Shown here: positions 25,530 to 34,536 of the stretch, in pieces
How the letters are laid out: each line of letters starts with the position of its first letter
Numbering within the stretch: position 1 is the first letter of the stretch
NCBI GenBank assembly: GCA_023405815.1
Contig: JAEXXM010000058.1
Coordinates: forward strand, 48,000 to 111,999
Length of the DNA: 64,000 nt
Direction: 5' to 3'
Origin: Pseudomonadota bacterium
GTDB lineage: Bacteria > Pseudomonadota > Alphaproteobacteria > Rhizobiales > Hyphomicrobiaceae
Notes under the pieces: model-generated
The model's database searches: none
What the model was told of the DNA's origin: nothing
The model's input: the letters and a program-made list of their open reading frames with translations, nothing else
Translations under genes and position numbers: made by a program

Positions 25530-26164
25530 AGACCGACGATCTCATAGACGCCATCGCAGCCGACGCCGAGGCGCCGCGCGCCCCGATCGGTTGGGTCGTA
25601 TGGATCGGTGCCGTCATTGGCATCGCCGCCACGGCGCTGGTTTTCTATAACCTCCTATCCACGCGGCCGGACATGGAGGCCGCACTCGGCGACTGGCACT
25701 TCCTCATGAAGTGGGCGTTCAGCTTCACTTTGCTGGCGACGGCAATGGTATTGGCCGTCAACCTGGCGCGCCCTCAGTGGTCCCCTAGCCCGAAGATGCT
25801 TCTGCTGCTCGGCGCCCCGCTCGTGCTCGCCCTCGGCATCGCCAGCGAGATGGTGTCGCTCCCCTCATCCTTCTGGATGCCGGCCATGATCGGCACCAAC
25901 GCGATCGGCTGCATCATCTACATTCCCATCCTTTCAGGCCTTCCGCTCGCCGCGATGATCCTCGCCCTGCGCCGGGGCGCTCCCACGCACCCTGCACTCG
26001 CCGGAGCCGTCGCCGGTCTAGTCGCGTCAGCCATCGCGGCGTCGTTCTATGCCACGCACTGCCAGAACGACAGCCCGCTGTTCCTGGCCGCCTGGTACAT
26101 GCTCGCAACCGCGATCGTCGCGGGCGTCGGCGCGCTGCTCGGTGCACGCCTCCTGCGCTGGTAG
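25526..26164 (+). CDS. nrsF: NrsF-type anti-sigma factor (DUF1109)
   Basis: A 212-residue inner-membrane protein with six predicted helices (for example IGWVVWIGAVIGIAATALVF, MLLLLGAPLVLALGIA, AWYMLATAIVAGVGALLGA). Two Cys stand at 129 (NAIGCIIYIP) and 179 (ATHCQNDSP); the latter motif, H-C-x-D/N-D-S-P followed by W-Y, is the DUF1109 signature. In Caulobacter NrsF two Cys at similar positions sense metals and release SigF. The start overlaps the sigma stop, a typical sigma/anti-sigma pairing. It should hold the sigma factor at the membrane until the thiols react. Confidence 0.9.
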   Translation: MKTDDLIDAIAADAEAPRAPIGWVVWIGAVIGIAATALVFYNLLSTRPDMEAALGDWHFLMKWAFSFTLLATAMVLAVNLARPQWSPSPKMLLLLGAPLVLALGIASEMVSLPSSFWMPAMIGTNAIGCIIYIPILSGLPLAAMILALRRGAPTHPALAGAVAGLVASAIAASFYATHCQNDSPLFLAAWYMLATAIVAGVGALLGARLLRW

Positions 26165-26189
26165 TAACGTTTGTATTGACCCCCCGGGT
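26164..26189 (+). promoter_or_regulatory. Possible partial SigF-type promoter before doxX
   Basis: GTAACG at 26164-26169 repeats the -35 hexamer of the sigma promoter. Sixteen bases later the sequence is GGGT (CGGG one base earlier) rather than CGAA, so the -10 match is poor. It may be a weaker target or chance. Confidence 0.3.
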
Positions 26190-26239
26190 GAGCCCGCTAG
26201 GCTCGCAACAACATAACAATTGGAGCCGGGAGGGCAGCA

Positions 26240-26635
26240 ATGACGCGCACGGAACTCGAAACCGTTTGGGCTCCGCGCCTGCTTGGCATCCTGCGTATCG
26301 TCGCTGCCATCCTCTTCATCGAGCACGGAACCCAGAAGCTGTTCGGCGTTCCGACCCCCACACACGGAATGCCGGAAGCCTTCACGTTGTTCTGGTTTGC
26401 CGGGATTCTCGAGGCTTTCGGCGGCTTCCTGATCCTGATTGGCTTGTTCACCCGCCCCGTCGCCTTCATCCTCAGCGGCCAGATGGCGGTCGCCTATTGG
26501 ATGGCGCATGCTCCGCAGAGCCCCTTCCCCGCGCTCAACGGCGGTGACGCTGCGATCCTTTACTGTTTCATTTTTCTTTACCTCGTCGCGGCTGGCCCCG
26601 GCGCCTTCAGCATCGACGGAAAGCGGTCTGCCTGA
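26240..26635 (+). CDS. DoxX family membrane protein
   Basis: A 131-residue protein with four membrane helices. RIVAAILFIEHGTQKLFG is the DoxX signature (helix 1 with HGxQKLFG). Later motifs are FWFAGILEAFGGFLILIGLFTR and GQMAVAYWMAHAPQSPFP, with GGDAAILYCFIFLYLVAAGPG at the end. DoxX proteins are linked to thiosulfate oxidation in Acidianus and to redox or membrane integrity functions elsewhere; the reaction here is unknown. I recall doxX-like genes in SigF regulons of Caulobacter, which fits its place 75 bp after nrsF. GGAGCCGGGAGG precedes the ATG. Confidence 0.88.
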   Translation: MTRTELETVWAPRLLGILRIVAAILFIEHGTQKLFGVPTPTHGMPEAFTLFWFAGILEAFGGFLILIGLFTRPVAFILSGQMAVAYWMAHAPQSPFPALNGGDAAILYCFIFLYLVAAGPGAFSIDGKRSA

Positions 26636-26820
26636 CCGTTTCAAGCTTGGAGAGGCCAGCCTATGTAATTGCCTGGACATTAGATGAGCGGGGCATCAGC
26701 CCTGCTGCGATTGACCTAGGTATGAGGTTTTACCATTCGCCGGCTAAGCTGCGGGGTTGGCGGCCGTAAGGCACGGTTAACCGGTTGAGAGAAGCCGGCG
26801 GGCCCAGTTCGAGTAGCGTA

Positions 26821-28092
26821 ATGCGTCCGAGTTACATCGTCCTGATTCTCGTGGCGTGCGTGGCAGCAGCCGTCGCCGCTCTGGGACCGATGCGCGGCCG
26901 CAGCGTGCAATCAGGGCTCGAGGATGCCGGTGGCGCAATCAAGACCACACTCACCCGTTTCGCAGGTTCTCCGTCCCAGCCGGCCTCTCCTGCGACGGCG
27001 CCGCCCGAGTTGACTGTCAGCCAGCCGGTCAGCCGCCGTATCGTCGAATGGGACGAGTACACCGGACGCTTCGACGCCGTTGAGGCCGTCGACGTTCGCG
27101 CCCGCGTTTCCGGATACCTCACGGAGGTCAAATTCACTGACGGCGAGGACGTCAAAGCAGGCGATCTGCTTTTCACGATAGACCCGCGCCCCTACGAGCG
27201 CGCGCTCGACCAGGCGCAAGCGCAGCTCAACCAGGCGAAGGTCAGCGTCAGCAATGCCAAGCTCGACGTCGAGCGCGGTCGCCCGCTCCTGAAGAGCGAC
27301 TACATCTCCCGAAAAGCCTTCGATGATCGCGAGAACATCCTCCGCGATGCCGAGGCGCTGGTGAAGATCGGCGAGGCACGCGTCAAGGCGGCCGAGCTGG
27401 ACCTGAGCTTCTGCCGTATCACCGCTCCCATCTCCGGGCGCATCAGCCGCACGCTCGTGACCCCCGGCAACTTCGTCAGCGGCGGCGGCTCCGAAGGCGC
27501 CTCCACCATTCTCACCACCATCGTGCGTCAGGACCCGATCTACATCTACTTCGACGTCAGCGAGAACAACGCGCTCAAGTACCAGCGCCTGTCGCAGGCG
27601 AGCGGCAAGGGCGCCAGCGGTATCATGGGCGCACAGGTTGGTGTCGGACTTCCCGACGAAGAAGGCTTTCCGCACAACGCCAAGCTCGACTTCCTGGAAA
27701 ATCGCCTCGATCAGAGCACGGGCACGCTGCGCGCGCGGGCCGTCCTCGCCAATGGCGACCGCTTTTTCTCACCCGGAATGTTTGCCCGCGTACGCCTGCA
27801 AAGCGCCCCGGAATACGAAGCGTTGCTTCTGCCCGACGAGGCCATCGGCACCGACCAGGCCAATCGCTTCGTCTACGTCGTCGGCAGCGACAACATCCCC
27901 GTCCGCCGCACCGTCGATCTCGGCCCGATAGATGGCGGCCTGCGCGTCATCCGCAAGGGCCTCGAGCCGGACGACTGGGTGATCCTTCGCGGCCAGCAGC
28001 GCGTGCGTCCCGGCCAGCGGATCGTGCCGCGGCGCGCGCCGCTGACCGTGTCCGATGCTACCGGCGATGTGGGCAAGCCGACAAAGCGCTGA
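26821..28092 (+). CDS. RND efflux periplasmic adaptor (AcrA/MexE-like)
   Basis: An adaptor of 423 residues from ATG 26821; TTG 26785 would add 12. There is one N-terminal membrane segment (YIVLILVACVAAAVAAL), no lipobox Cys in the right context, and a 40-residue linker before the core. The core reads PVSRRIVEWDEYTGRFDAVEAVDVRARVSG, split here as VEWDEYTGRF and VRARVSGYL, with lipoyl halves GEDVKAGDLLFTIDPRPYE and ITAPISGRISRTLVTPGN. The EWDEYTGRF phrase is typical of MexE/BpeE-type adaptors. It pairs with the permease 14 bp downstream. Inducer and substrate are unknown. Confidence 0.88.
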   Translation: MRPSYIVLILVACVAAAVAALGPMRGRSVQSGLEDAGGAIKTTLTRFAGSPSQPASPATAPPELTVSQPVSRRIVEWDEYTGRFDAVEAVDVRARVSGYLTEVKFTDGEDVKAGDLLFTIDPRPYERALDQAQAQLNQAKVSVSNAKLDVERGRPLLKSDYISRKAFDDRENILRDAEALVKIGEARVKAAELDLSFCRITAPISGRISRTLVTPGNFVSGGGSEGASTILTTIVRQDPIYIYFDVSENNALKYQRLSQASGKGASGIMGAQVGVGLPDEEGFPHNAKLDFLENRLDQSTGTLRARAVLANGDRFFSPGMFARVRLQSAPEYEALLLPDEAIGTDQANRFVYVVGSDNIPVRRTVDLGPIDGGLRVIRKGLEPDDWVILRGQQRVRPGQRIVPRRAPLTVSDATGDVGKPTKR

Positions 28093-28106
28093 GGCCGCGG
28101 ACACAC

Positions 28107-31100
28107 ATGCGCTTTTCCCATTTCTTCATCGCCCGCCCGATCTTCGCCTCCGTCATCTCGCTGGTCATCCTGATCATCGGATCGATCGCCTACCTTACGC
28201 TGCCCGTCGCCCAGTTTCCCGAGATCGTGCCGCCGACCGTCTCGGTCAGCGCCACGTACCCCGGCGCCAACGCCCTTACCGTCTCCGACACGGTCGCGAC
28301 CGTCCTCGAGCAGGAGATCAACGGCGTCGAGGACATGATCTACATGTACTCCCAGTCGACCGACGACGGGATCATGTCCCTGAGCGTCACCTTCGATATC
28401 GGCACCGACATCGACAAGGCGCAGGTCCTAGTGCAGAACCGCGTCTCGGCGGCCGAGCCGCGGCTGCCGGAGGAGGTGCGCCGCAACGGCGTCACCGTCA
28501 ACAAGCGCTCGCCCGATCTGCTGCTCGTCGTTCACCTCATCTCGCCCGACGACACCTACGACGCGGTCTATATTTCCAACTACGCGCTGCTGAACATTCG
28601 CGACGAGCTGGCCCGCATCAAGGGCGTCGGCGACGTCACGCTGTTCGGATCGCGCGAATACTCCATGCGCGTCTGGCTCGATCCTGAGCGCATCGCCCTG
28701 CGCGGCATGACGGCCGACGAGGTGCTGGCCGCCCTGCGGGCGCAGAATGTGCAGGTCGCAGGCGGCGCGCTCGGCCAGCCCCCGCAGCCCGACATGGGAG
28801 CCTTCCAGCTTTCGCTCCAGCTCAAGGGACGGCTGCTGCAGCCGAGCGAGTTCGAGAATATCGTATTGAAGACCGGAGCCGACGGTCGCGTCGTGCGCGT
28901 CAGGGATGTTGGGCGCGTCGAGCTCGGCGCCCTGAGCTACACGACCTTCGGCTATCAGGATAAGTACCCGGCAACTGTGATGATCGTCACGCAGCAGCCG
29001 GGCTCCAACGCCATCGAGACGACCAGTGCCGTCAAGGCCGAGATGAAGCGCCTCTCCGAGCGTTTCCCGAAGGGCCTCGAATACCGCATCGTCTACAATC
29101 CGACCGAGTTCATCGAGGAGTCCATCTCCGAGCTCTATCTGACGATCGCCGAGGCCGTGCTGCTCGTTGTCGTAGTGGTGCTGCTCTTCCTGCAAACCTG
29201 GCGCGCCACGATAATTCCCCTCGTCGCCATCCCCGTATCTTTGATCGGCACCTTCGCCATCATGGAGGCGCTCGGCTTCTCCATCAACATGCTGACGTTG
29301 TTCGGCCTCGTCCTGGCAGTCGGCATTGTCGTCGACGATGCGATCGTCGTCGTTGAGAACGTCGAGCGAAAGCTTGCCGACGGCTTGGCACCCGTCGAAG
29401 CGGCGCGCGTTACCATGAACGAGGTCGGCACCGCCCTGATCGCCATCGCGCTCGTGCTCACGGCGGTGTTCGTGCCGACGGCATTCATCGGCGGCATCAC
29501 CGGCCAGTTCTACCGGCAGTTCGCCGTCACCGTGGCGACCGCAACGATCATATCGGCATTCAACTCGCTCACCCTCAGCCCGGCGCTGTGCGCCCTGCTT
29601 TTTCGCCCGCACGATGGGCACGCCGGGGAAAGCCTGCTCATGCGCCCCGTGCACGCCGGCTTTCGCATCTTCAACAAAGGCTTCGACAAACTGGCCACCG
29701 CCTATGGCCGGCTGGTGAGGGCGACGATCAAAACTTCCCCGCTGATGCTCGTGCTCTACGCCCTGCTCATCGGCGCCGCAGGCTGGCTGCTGTTTCATAC
29801 CCCCGCCGGCTTCATCCCTAAGATGGACCGCGGCATCATCATCATCTCGCTGCAACTGCCGCAGGGCGCCTCGCTCGCACGCACCGATGAGGTCGTGCGA
29901 CGCGCCAACAAGCTGGTCCTCGAAACGCCGGGCGTCGCACACACCTCTTCTTACACGGGCCGCTCGGGCTCGACGGGCTCCAACTCGAGCAATACCGGCA
30001 CCATTTTTGTCATCGTTGACGATGCGCGCGAGCGCGCCGCCAAGGGCCTGTCGATCGACAAGGTCGCCGACACCATCACAGCGCGACTCAATACCATCGA
30101 GGAATCGAAAACATCCGCCTTCATCCCTCCCCCCGTGCGCGGAATGGGCGGCCAGACCGGCTTCTCGATGCGGCTTCAGAACCGCGCCAACATGACCCCA
30201 GGCGAGTTCCAGAATGTCGCCGACGACTTCATCGCCGCAGCCAACAAGCTGCCGGGCATGAAGAACGTCTTCACCACCTTCTCGACCGGCACGCCGCAGC
30301 TCTATGTCGACGTCGACCGCGACAAGGCGCAGATGCTGAAGGTGCCGCTGGAATCGATATTCGAGGCGCTGCGCGTCTACCTCGGCTCGGCCTATGTCAA
30401 CGACTTCAACATGTTCGGGCGCACCTTCCGCGTCACCGCCCAGGCCGACGCCAAGTTCCGCATCGACCCTGAGAACATCTCCCGCATCCGCGTGCGCAAC
30501 GAGACGGGTCAGATGGTCCCGCTCGGCAATCTCGTGAAGTTCCGCAACATCGGCGGCCCCGACCGCGTCCCGCGCTACAATCTCTTCCCCACCATCGAGG
30601 TCAACGGCTCCCTCCAGCCCGGCATGTCTACCGGCGAAGGCATCGCCATGATGTCAGCGCTCGCCAAAGAGGAGCTGCCCGACGGCATAACCTACGAGTG
30701 GACCGACCTCACCTATCAAGAGGTGAAGGCGGGCAGCGCCGGCTATTACATCTTCGTGCTGTCGGTGGTATTCGTGTTCCTCGCCCTCGCCGCGCAGTTC
30801 GAGAGCTGGTCGATGCCGATCGCCATCATTCTCATCGTGCCGATGTGCCTCCTCAGCGCGCTATTCGGCGTCAAGCTGCACGGCCAGGACATCAACATCC
30901 TCACGCAGATCGGCTTCATCGTGCTGCTGGGATTGGCCGCGAAGAACGCCATCCTCATCGTCGAGTTCGCGCGCCAGCTCGAGGACCGGGGTCGCGACAC
31001 GGTATCGGCCGCAGTCGAAGCCTCGAGGCTCCGTCTCCGCCCCATCCTCATGACGTCGCTCGCCTTCACCCTCGGCGTCGTCCCGCTTTACATCGCCACC

Positions 31101-31265
31101 GGCGCGGGCGCGGAGATGCGCATCGCCCTCGGCACCGGCGTATTCTGGGGCATGATCGGCGTCACGCTATTCGGTTTGATTTTCACCCCGGTGTTCTACG
31201 TCGTCATCCGCCGTCTCTCGATGCGCAAGGAGAAGGCGAAGGGCCTCGCCGTTGCAGGCAAGTAG
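28107..31265 (+). CDS. RND efflux permease (AcrB/MexF-like)
   Basis: A 1052-residue HAE1 pump beginning RFSHFFIARPIFASVISLV with LPVAQFPEIVPPTVSVSATYPG, the AcrB/MexF hallmark. The helix-4 relay is GIVVDDAIVVVENVER; helix 10-11 includes GLAAKNAILIVEFARQLED. The segment SGSTGSNSSNTGTIFVIVD (about 620-640) belongs to the second porter domain. Length is complete and no motif is missing. With the upstream adaptor it should form a homotrimeric tripartite pump. It is the fourth RND permease in 24 kb, and belongs to a different branch from the other three. Confidence 0.9.
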   Translation: MRFSHFFIARPIFASVISLVILIIGSIAYLTLPVAQFPEIVPPTVSVSATYPGANALTVSDTVATVLEQEINGVEDMIYMYSQSTDDGIMSLSVTFDIGTDIDKAQVLVQNRVSAAEPRLPEEVRRNGVTVNKRSPDLLLVVHLISPDDTYDAVYISNYALLNIRDELARIKGVGDVTLFGSREYSMRVWLDPERIALRGMTADEVLAALRAQNVQVAGGALGQPPQPDMGAFQLSLQLKGRLLQPSEFENIVLKTGADGRVVRVRDVGRVELGALSYTTFGYQDKYPATVMIVTQQPGSNAIETTSAVKAEMKRLSERFPKGLEYRIVYNPTEFIEESISELYLTIAEAVLLVVVVVLLFLQTWRATIIPLVAIPVSLIGTFAIMEALGFSINMLTLFGLVLAVGIVVDDAIVVVENVERKLADGLAPVEAARVTMNEVGTALIAIALVLTAVFVPTAFIGGITGQFYRQFAVTVATATIISAFNSLTLSPALCALLFRPHDGHAGESLLMRPVHAGFRIFNKGFDKLATAYGRLVRATIKTSPLMLVLYALLIGAAGWLLFHTPAGFIPKMDRGIIIISLQLPQGASLARTDEVVRRANKLVLETPGVAHTSSYTGRSGSTGSNSSNTGTIFVIVDDARERAAKGLSIDKVADTITARLNTIEESKTSAFIPPPVRGMGGQTGFSMRLQNRANMTPGEFQNVADDFIAAANKLPGMKNVFTTFSTGTPQLYVDVDRDKAQMLKVPLESIFEALRVYLGSAYVNDFNMFGRTFRVTAQADAKFRIDPENISRIRVRNETGQMVPLGNLVKFRNIGGPDRVPRYNLFPTIEVNGSLQPGMSTGEGIAMMSALAKEELPDGITYEWTDLTYQEVKAGSAGYYIFVLSVVFVFLALAAQFESWSMPIAIILIVPMCLLSALFGVKLHGQDINILTQIGFIVLLGLAAKNAILIVEFARQLEDRGRDTVSAAVEASRLRLRPILMTSLAFTLGVVPLYIATGAGAEMRIALGTGVFWGMIGVTLFGLIFTPVFYVVIRRLSMRKEKAKGLAVAGK

Positions 31266-31291
31266 CCTACGACGCGCGAGGATGAGGCTCG

Positions 31292-31960
31292 TCAACGCCG
31301 TAGGATCAGCGGCCCCATGTCGATGCGCTGCTGCCATCCGTGCCGCTCGAGCTCCGGATCGATGTGCTCCTCGGCCGGCCAGCCGATGCACAGGTAGGCG
31401 ACGAGCTTCCACGACGAGGGCACGTCGAGCGCCTTGGCGACGACATCAGGCTCGAGAATCGAAACCCAGCCGACGCCCAATCCGTAGGCACGAGCCGCGA
31501 GCCACAGTGTCTGAACGGCGCCAACGACGGAGTAGCACAGCGTCTCCGGCATGGTCCGGCTGCCGAGCCCCGCGCCTGCATCGGTCCCCTCGTCGGCGAA
31601 CACGCCGAGCTGCACCGGCGCCGTTGCCAGACCCTCGAGCTTCAGCCTCGCATAGAGGCCGCGCCGCTCGCCCGCATAGTTCGCAAGCGCGTCCGCATTG
31701 GCGCGCTCGAACGACGCTCGCACTACCTCTCGCCGCTCCTCACTTTCGACGAGCACGAAGCGCCATGGCTGGCTGAAGCCCACCGAAGGCGCGTGCGATG
31801 CGAGTTCGAGCAGCGAGTGCATAAGCTTCGCATCGACGGGATCGGTCTTGAACCGCCGCACGTCGCGCCGCCAGTAGATGAGCTCCTCGAGCTTCGCGCG
31901 GAAGGCATCGTCGAAGCGCGGCGCATGCCCCGATTCGCCTGTGGTGCACTCGCCCGTCAC
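31292..31960 (-). CDS. bluB: 5,6-dimethylbenzimidazole synthase
   Basis: A 222-residue nitroreductase-fold enzyme that cannibalises FMNH2 with O2 to make dimethylbenzimidazole, the lower ligand base of cobalamin. The BluB pattern is visible: IYWRRDVRRFKTDPVD at the N-terminus, HAPSVGFSQPWRFVLV, SVVGAVQTLWLAARAYGLG, VGWVSILEP and VAYLCIGWP near the end. It starts with GTG overlapping the stop of cobB (GTGA), so the two are translationally coupled. An aerobic cobalamin producer is implied. Confidence 0.92.
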   Translation of the reverse strand: MTGECTTGESGHAPRFDDAFRAKLEELIYWRRDVRRFKTDPVDAKLMHSLLELASHAPSVGFSQPWRFVLVESEERREVVRASFERANADALANYAGERRGLYARLKLEGLATAPVQLGVFADEGTDAGAGLGSRTMPETLCYSVVGAVQTLWLAARAYGLGVGWVSILEPDVVAKALDVPSSWKLVAYLCIGWPAEEHIDPELERHGWQQRIDMGPLILRR

Positions 31961-33258
31961 AGCACGCCGTCGATGATGTGGAAGAACGTGCCCGTCACGT
32001 TTCCTCGCCGCGAGCCGCGCTCGGCCACCGGTTCGCCGGCAGCGTTCCAGACCTCCGCCAGGGGCTCGTCGGAGTTGGCGAGGAGGCTGGAAAAATGAAA
32101 CTCATGACCGACCTGCTCGGCACCCGACAGGTGCAGGCGAGCGCGCCGGTAGCCGAGATGCATCTGCGGCTTTGCATATGACGTCTCGACGCCGAGAAGC
32201 CCCAGCATCTCGTGGCGCACCCCGCCGCTGTCCTCGATCCCGGCCCCCAGCACCATGTAGCCGCCGCACTCCCCGTGGATCGGCACGCCGCGCCGAACCG
32301 CCGCCCTCATGCCGGCGCGGAACCGCTCCGCGTTAGCGAGGGTTCCCGCATGCAGCTCAGGATAACCTCCCGGCACCCAGACCGCATCGCAATCCTCTCG
32401 CGGGCTTTCATCGGCGAGCGGCGAGAAAGGAAGCACCTGCGCGCCGGCCTGCCGCCATCCCGAGAGAATATGCGCGTAAACGAACGAGAACGCTTTGTCC
32501 CGCGCCAGTGCAATGCGCTGCCCCGGCGGGGGAACGCACGCAGCCTGTGACGGTGCGAGCTTCACCGGCAGCGCAGAAGCCATGAGCGCATTGAGATCGA
32601 CACCGGCCTCGACCATGTTGGCGCAGGCTTCGAGCCGTGCCTCGAGGACCGGTGTCTCGCCCGCCTGCACCAGCCCGAGATGACGCTCGGGCAATTTCAT
32701 GTCTGCGCGCCGCGTCAACGCGCCCAGCACCGGAATGCCCGCGCGAGCCATCGGGCCGGCGATCATCTCGGCATGTGCCGCGCCGCCGACGTTGTTGAGC
32801 ACGACACCGGCGATGCTGATGTCATCGCGATAGGCCTTGAGACCCAGCGCAACGGCGGCGGCCGTCTCTGTCTGCGCCGCGACGTCGAGAATAAGCACCA
32901 CCGGCCATCCTGTGAGCGCGGCAAGGTCGGCGGCCGAACCGTTGCCGGAGATCCCCCGCGCGCCCGCACCGTCGTGAAGCCCCATCACGCCTTCGCAGAC
33001 GGCGACCTCCGCATCGGCATTGGAATGGATGAGGTGCGCAATAAGCGCCTCGCGCATCGCCCAGGTATCGAGATTGACGGAGGTCCTGCCGGCCGCAGCC
33101 GTATGAAAGGCGGTATCGATGTAGTCGGGACCGCACTTGTAGGGCTGCACCGACGCGCCGCGCCGGCGCAGCGCGCGCAATAGCCCGAGCGTGAGGGTGG
33201 TCTTGCCCGCTCCCGATGCGGACGCCGCTACGATTAGTCCTCGAGGCGATCGGGACAT
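31957..33258 (-). CDS. cobB: Cobyrinate a,c-diamide synthase
   Basis: A 433-residue ATP-dependent amidotransferase. The N-terminal P-loop is SASGAGKTTLTLGLL, followed by YKCGPDYIDTAFH. The C-terminal glutaminase domain has the nucleophile Cys in PIHGECGGYMVLG. It amidates side chains a and c of hydrogenobyrinic or cobyrinic acid in the corrin pathway. It heads a two-gene minus-strand operon with bluB and is divergent from cobP, with a 151-bp gap between them. It is full length compared with the family. Confidence 0.93.
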   Translation of the reverse strand: MSRSPRGLIVAASASGAGKTTLTLGLLRALRRRGASVQPYKCGPDYIDTAFHTAAAGRTSVNLDTWAMREALIAHLIHSNADAEVAVCEGVMGLHDGAGARGISGNGSAADLAALTGWPVVLILDVAAQTETAAAVALGLKAYRDDISIAGVVLNNVGGAAHAEMIAGPMARAGIPVLGALTRRADMKLPERHLGLVQAGETPVLEARLEACANMVEAGVDLNALMASALPVKLAPSQAACVPPPGQRIALARDKAFSFVYAHILSGWRQAGAQVLPFSPLADESPREDCDAVWVPGGYPELHAGTLANAERFRAGMRAAVRRGVPIHGECGGYMVLGAGIEDSGGVRHEMLGLLGVETSYAKPQMHLGYRRARLHLSGAEQVGHEFHFSSLLANSDEPLAEVWNAAGEPVAERGSRRGNVTGTFFHIIDGVL

Positions 33259-33409
33259 GTGATGTCTGCCTGGCCGGGATTGCGAGCTGCGATCCTAAGC
33301 CACGGATCGAGCTAAATAATCTCACTTCGCCTTGCGGGAAGGGCTGACCGGTTTGATAAGAGTGGGCCACTCCTCCCGTCAACCCAATTCGGCGCATCAG
33401 GCCGCACCC
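33259..33409. promoter_or_regulatory. Divergent leader region between cobB and cobP
   Basis: These 151 bp must carry the promoters of both cob transcripts. A cobalamin riboswitch would be expected in front of such genes. On the minus strand there are fragments that recall its conserved parts (ACCGGTCAGCCC, CCCGCAAGGCGAAG, CCGGCCAGGCAGAC), but I could not align a full element. I record it only as a candidate. Confidence 0.25.
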
Positions 33410-33919
33410 ATGACCGTACTGCCCCGTCTCACTCTCGTTCTCGGCGGTGCGCGCTCCGGCAAGAGCCACCACGCCGAGCTTCTGGTCATGCAGACCCCCG
33501 CGCCATGGACCTATCTGGCAACCGCTGAAGCCCTGGACGAGGAGATGCGCGAACGCATCGCCCACCACCGCAACCGGCGCGATGCGCGCTGGCTGACGCG
33601 TGACGCGCCGCTGGATTTGCCCAACGTGCTTGCCGAGCTTTCGGGGCCGGTCCTGGTTGATTGCCTAACTCTGTGGCTGAGCAATGTGATGCTCGCCGAG
33701 CGCGACGTCGACGCCGAAAGCGAGAAGCTTCTGGGCGCCCTTGCGATGGCCCCTGGCCCCGTCGTCGCCGTATCGAATGAGGTTGGGCTGGGGCTTGTGC
33801 CGGAGACCGCCCTGGGCCGCGCCTTCCGCGACGCGCAGGGGCGGCTCAATCAGAGGATAGCTGCGGCGGCCGACCGCGTCTTGTTCATGGCGGCCGGCCT
33901 GCCGCTCAGTCTGAAGTAA
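33410..33919 (+). CDS. cobP: Bifunctional adenosylcobinamide kinase / cobinamide-phosphate guanylyltransferase
   Basis: A 169-residue enzyme (CobP/CobU). The P-loop GGARSGKS lies at 12-19, then YLATAEALDEEMRERI and HHRNRRDARW, with the guanylated His in this region, VLVDCLTLWLSNVM and VSNEVGLGLVPETALGRAFRD. It phosphorylates adenosylcobinamide and transfers GMP to it, preparing the substrate for CobS/CobV. The ATG at 33410 gives the normal family length. It is the only plus-strand gene in the cob cluster and converges on the membrane-protein gene with seven bases between them. Confidence 0.92.
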   Translation: MTVLPRLTLVLGGARSGKSHHAELLVMQTPAPWTYLATAEALDEEMRERIAHHRNRRDARWLTRDAPLDLPNVLAELSGPVLVDCLTLWLSNVMLAERDVDAESEKLLGALAMAPGPVVAVSNEVGLGLVPETALGRAFRDAQGRLNQRIAAAADRVLFMAAGLPLSLK

Positions 33920-33926
33920 GGATCGA

Positions 33927-34475
33927 CTAGACGGCGCCCTCGACCGCGTTCGGCTGCACGAGACCGACCGCGACAGCGAGACGGTGCGCGATGAGCAGCC
34001 CCAGGAACGCCACGACCTCGACGATCGCGACGTACGCGACCACGTCGGCATTGAACGCGCCCTCGCCGCGAGTGATGACCAGCGTGCCGAAGTAAATGGC
34101 TGCTTCATAGACGGCAAAGGCAACCGGCAGAGCCGCCGCGACGGCAACCAGCGCACCTTTGGGCGCCAGCATCGAGACCACCGCTCGCGCCGCGTAGTAG
34201 GCGGCGACGGCCCCGATGCCCATTGTCACGCCCCAGGCATAGGCCTGAGCCTCGTGCGGATAGCCAAGGAAGGCGAAGCCATAGATCTGGTTGGCGAGCC
34301 ATACGGCGCCGACCAGCCACAGCCCATCGTTGCGCTCGGTGTCGAAGGCAGCGATTGCTGCCAGCGCCGCGAACGGCACGGCGCAGGCGAAGACGCCCGT
34401 CATCAGGATTGTTGCCGCCGTCAGAAGGCCGATCCACAGGAGGCGGCGCCCGGCGCCATGAGTGGAAGTCTGCAT
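33927..34475 (-). CDS. Uncharacterised membrane protein in the cobalamin cluster
   Basis: A 182-residue protein with five or six membrane helices (WIGLLTAATILMTGVFAC, VPFAALAAIAAF, GVTMGIGAVAAYYAARAVVS, GALVAVAAALPVAFAVYEAA, VAYVAIVEVVAFLGLLIAHR). No family is recognised with confidence. Its place between cobP and cobS suggests a link to cobalt or cobalamin transport, as with other small membrane proteins found in cob clusters; this is inference from context only. No metal-binding His-rich loop is visible; there are a few single His residues. Confidence 0.6.
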   Translation of the reverse strand: MQTSTHGAGRRLLWIGLLTAATILMTGVFACAVPFAALAAIAAFDTERNDGLWLVGAVWLANQIYGFAFLGYPHEAQAYAWGVTMGIGAVAAYYAARAVVSMLAPKGALVAVAAALPVAFAVYEAAIYFGTLVITRGEGAFNADVVAYVAIVEVVAFLGLLIAHRLAVAVGLVQPNAVEGAV

Positions 34476-34536
34476 TGTCCCGTTTCCCCTAATCCCAAGC
34501 GAATTTTCGCGGCACGCGGCCAGCCTGGGCCGGAAG

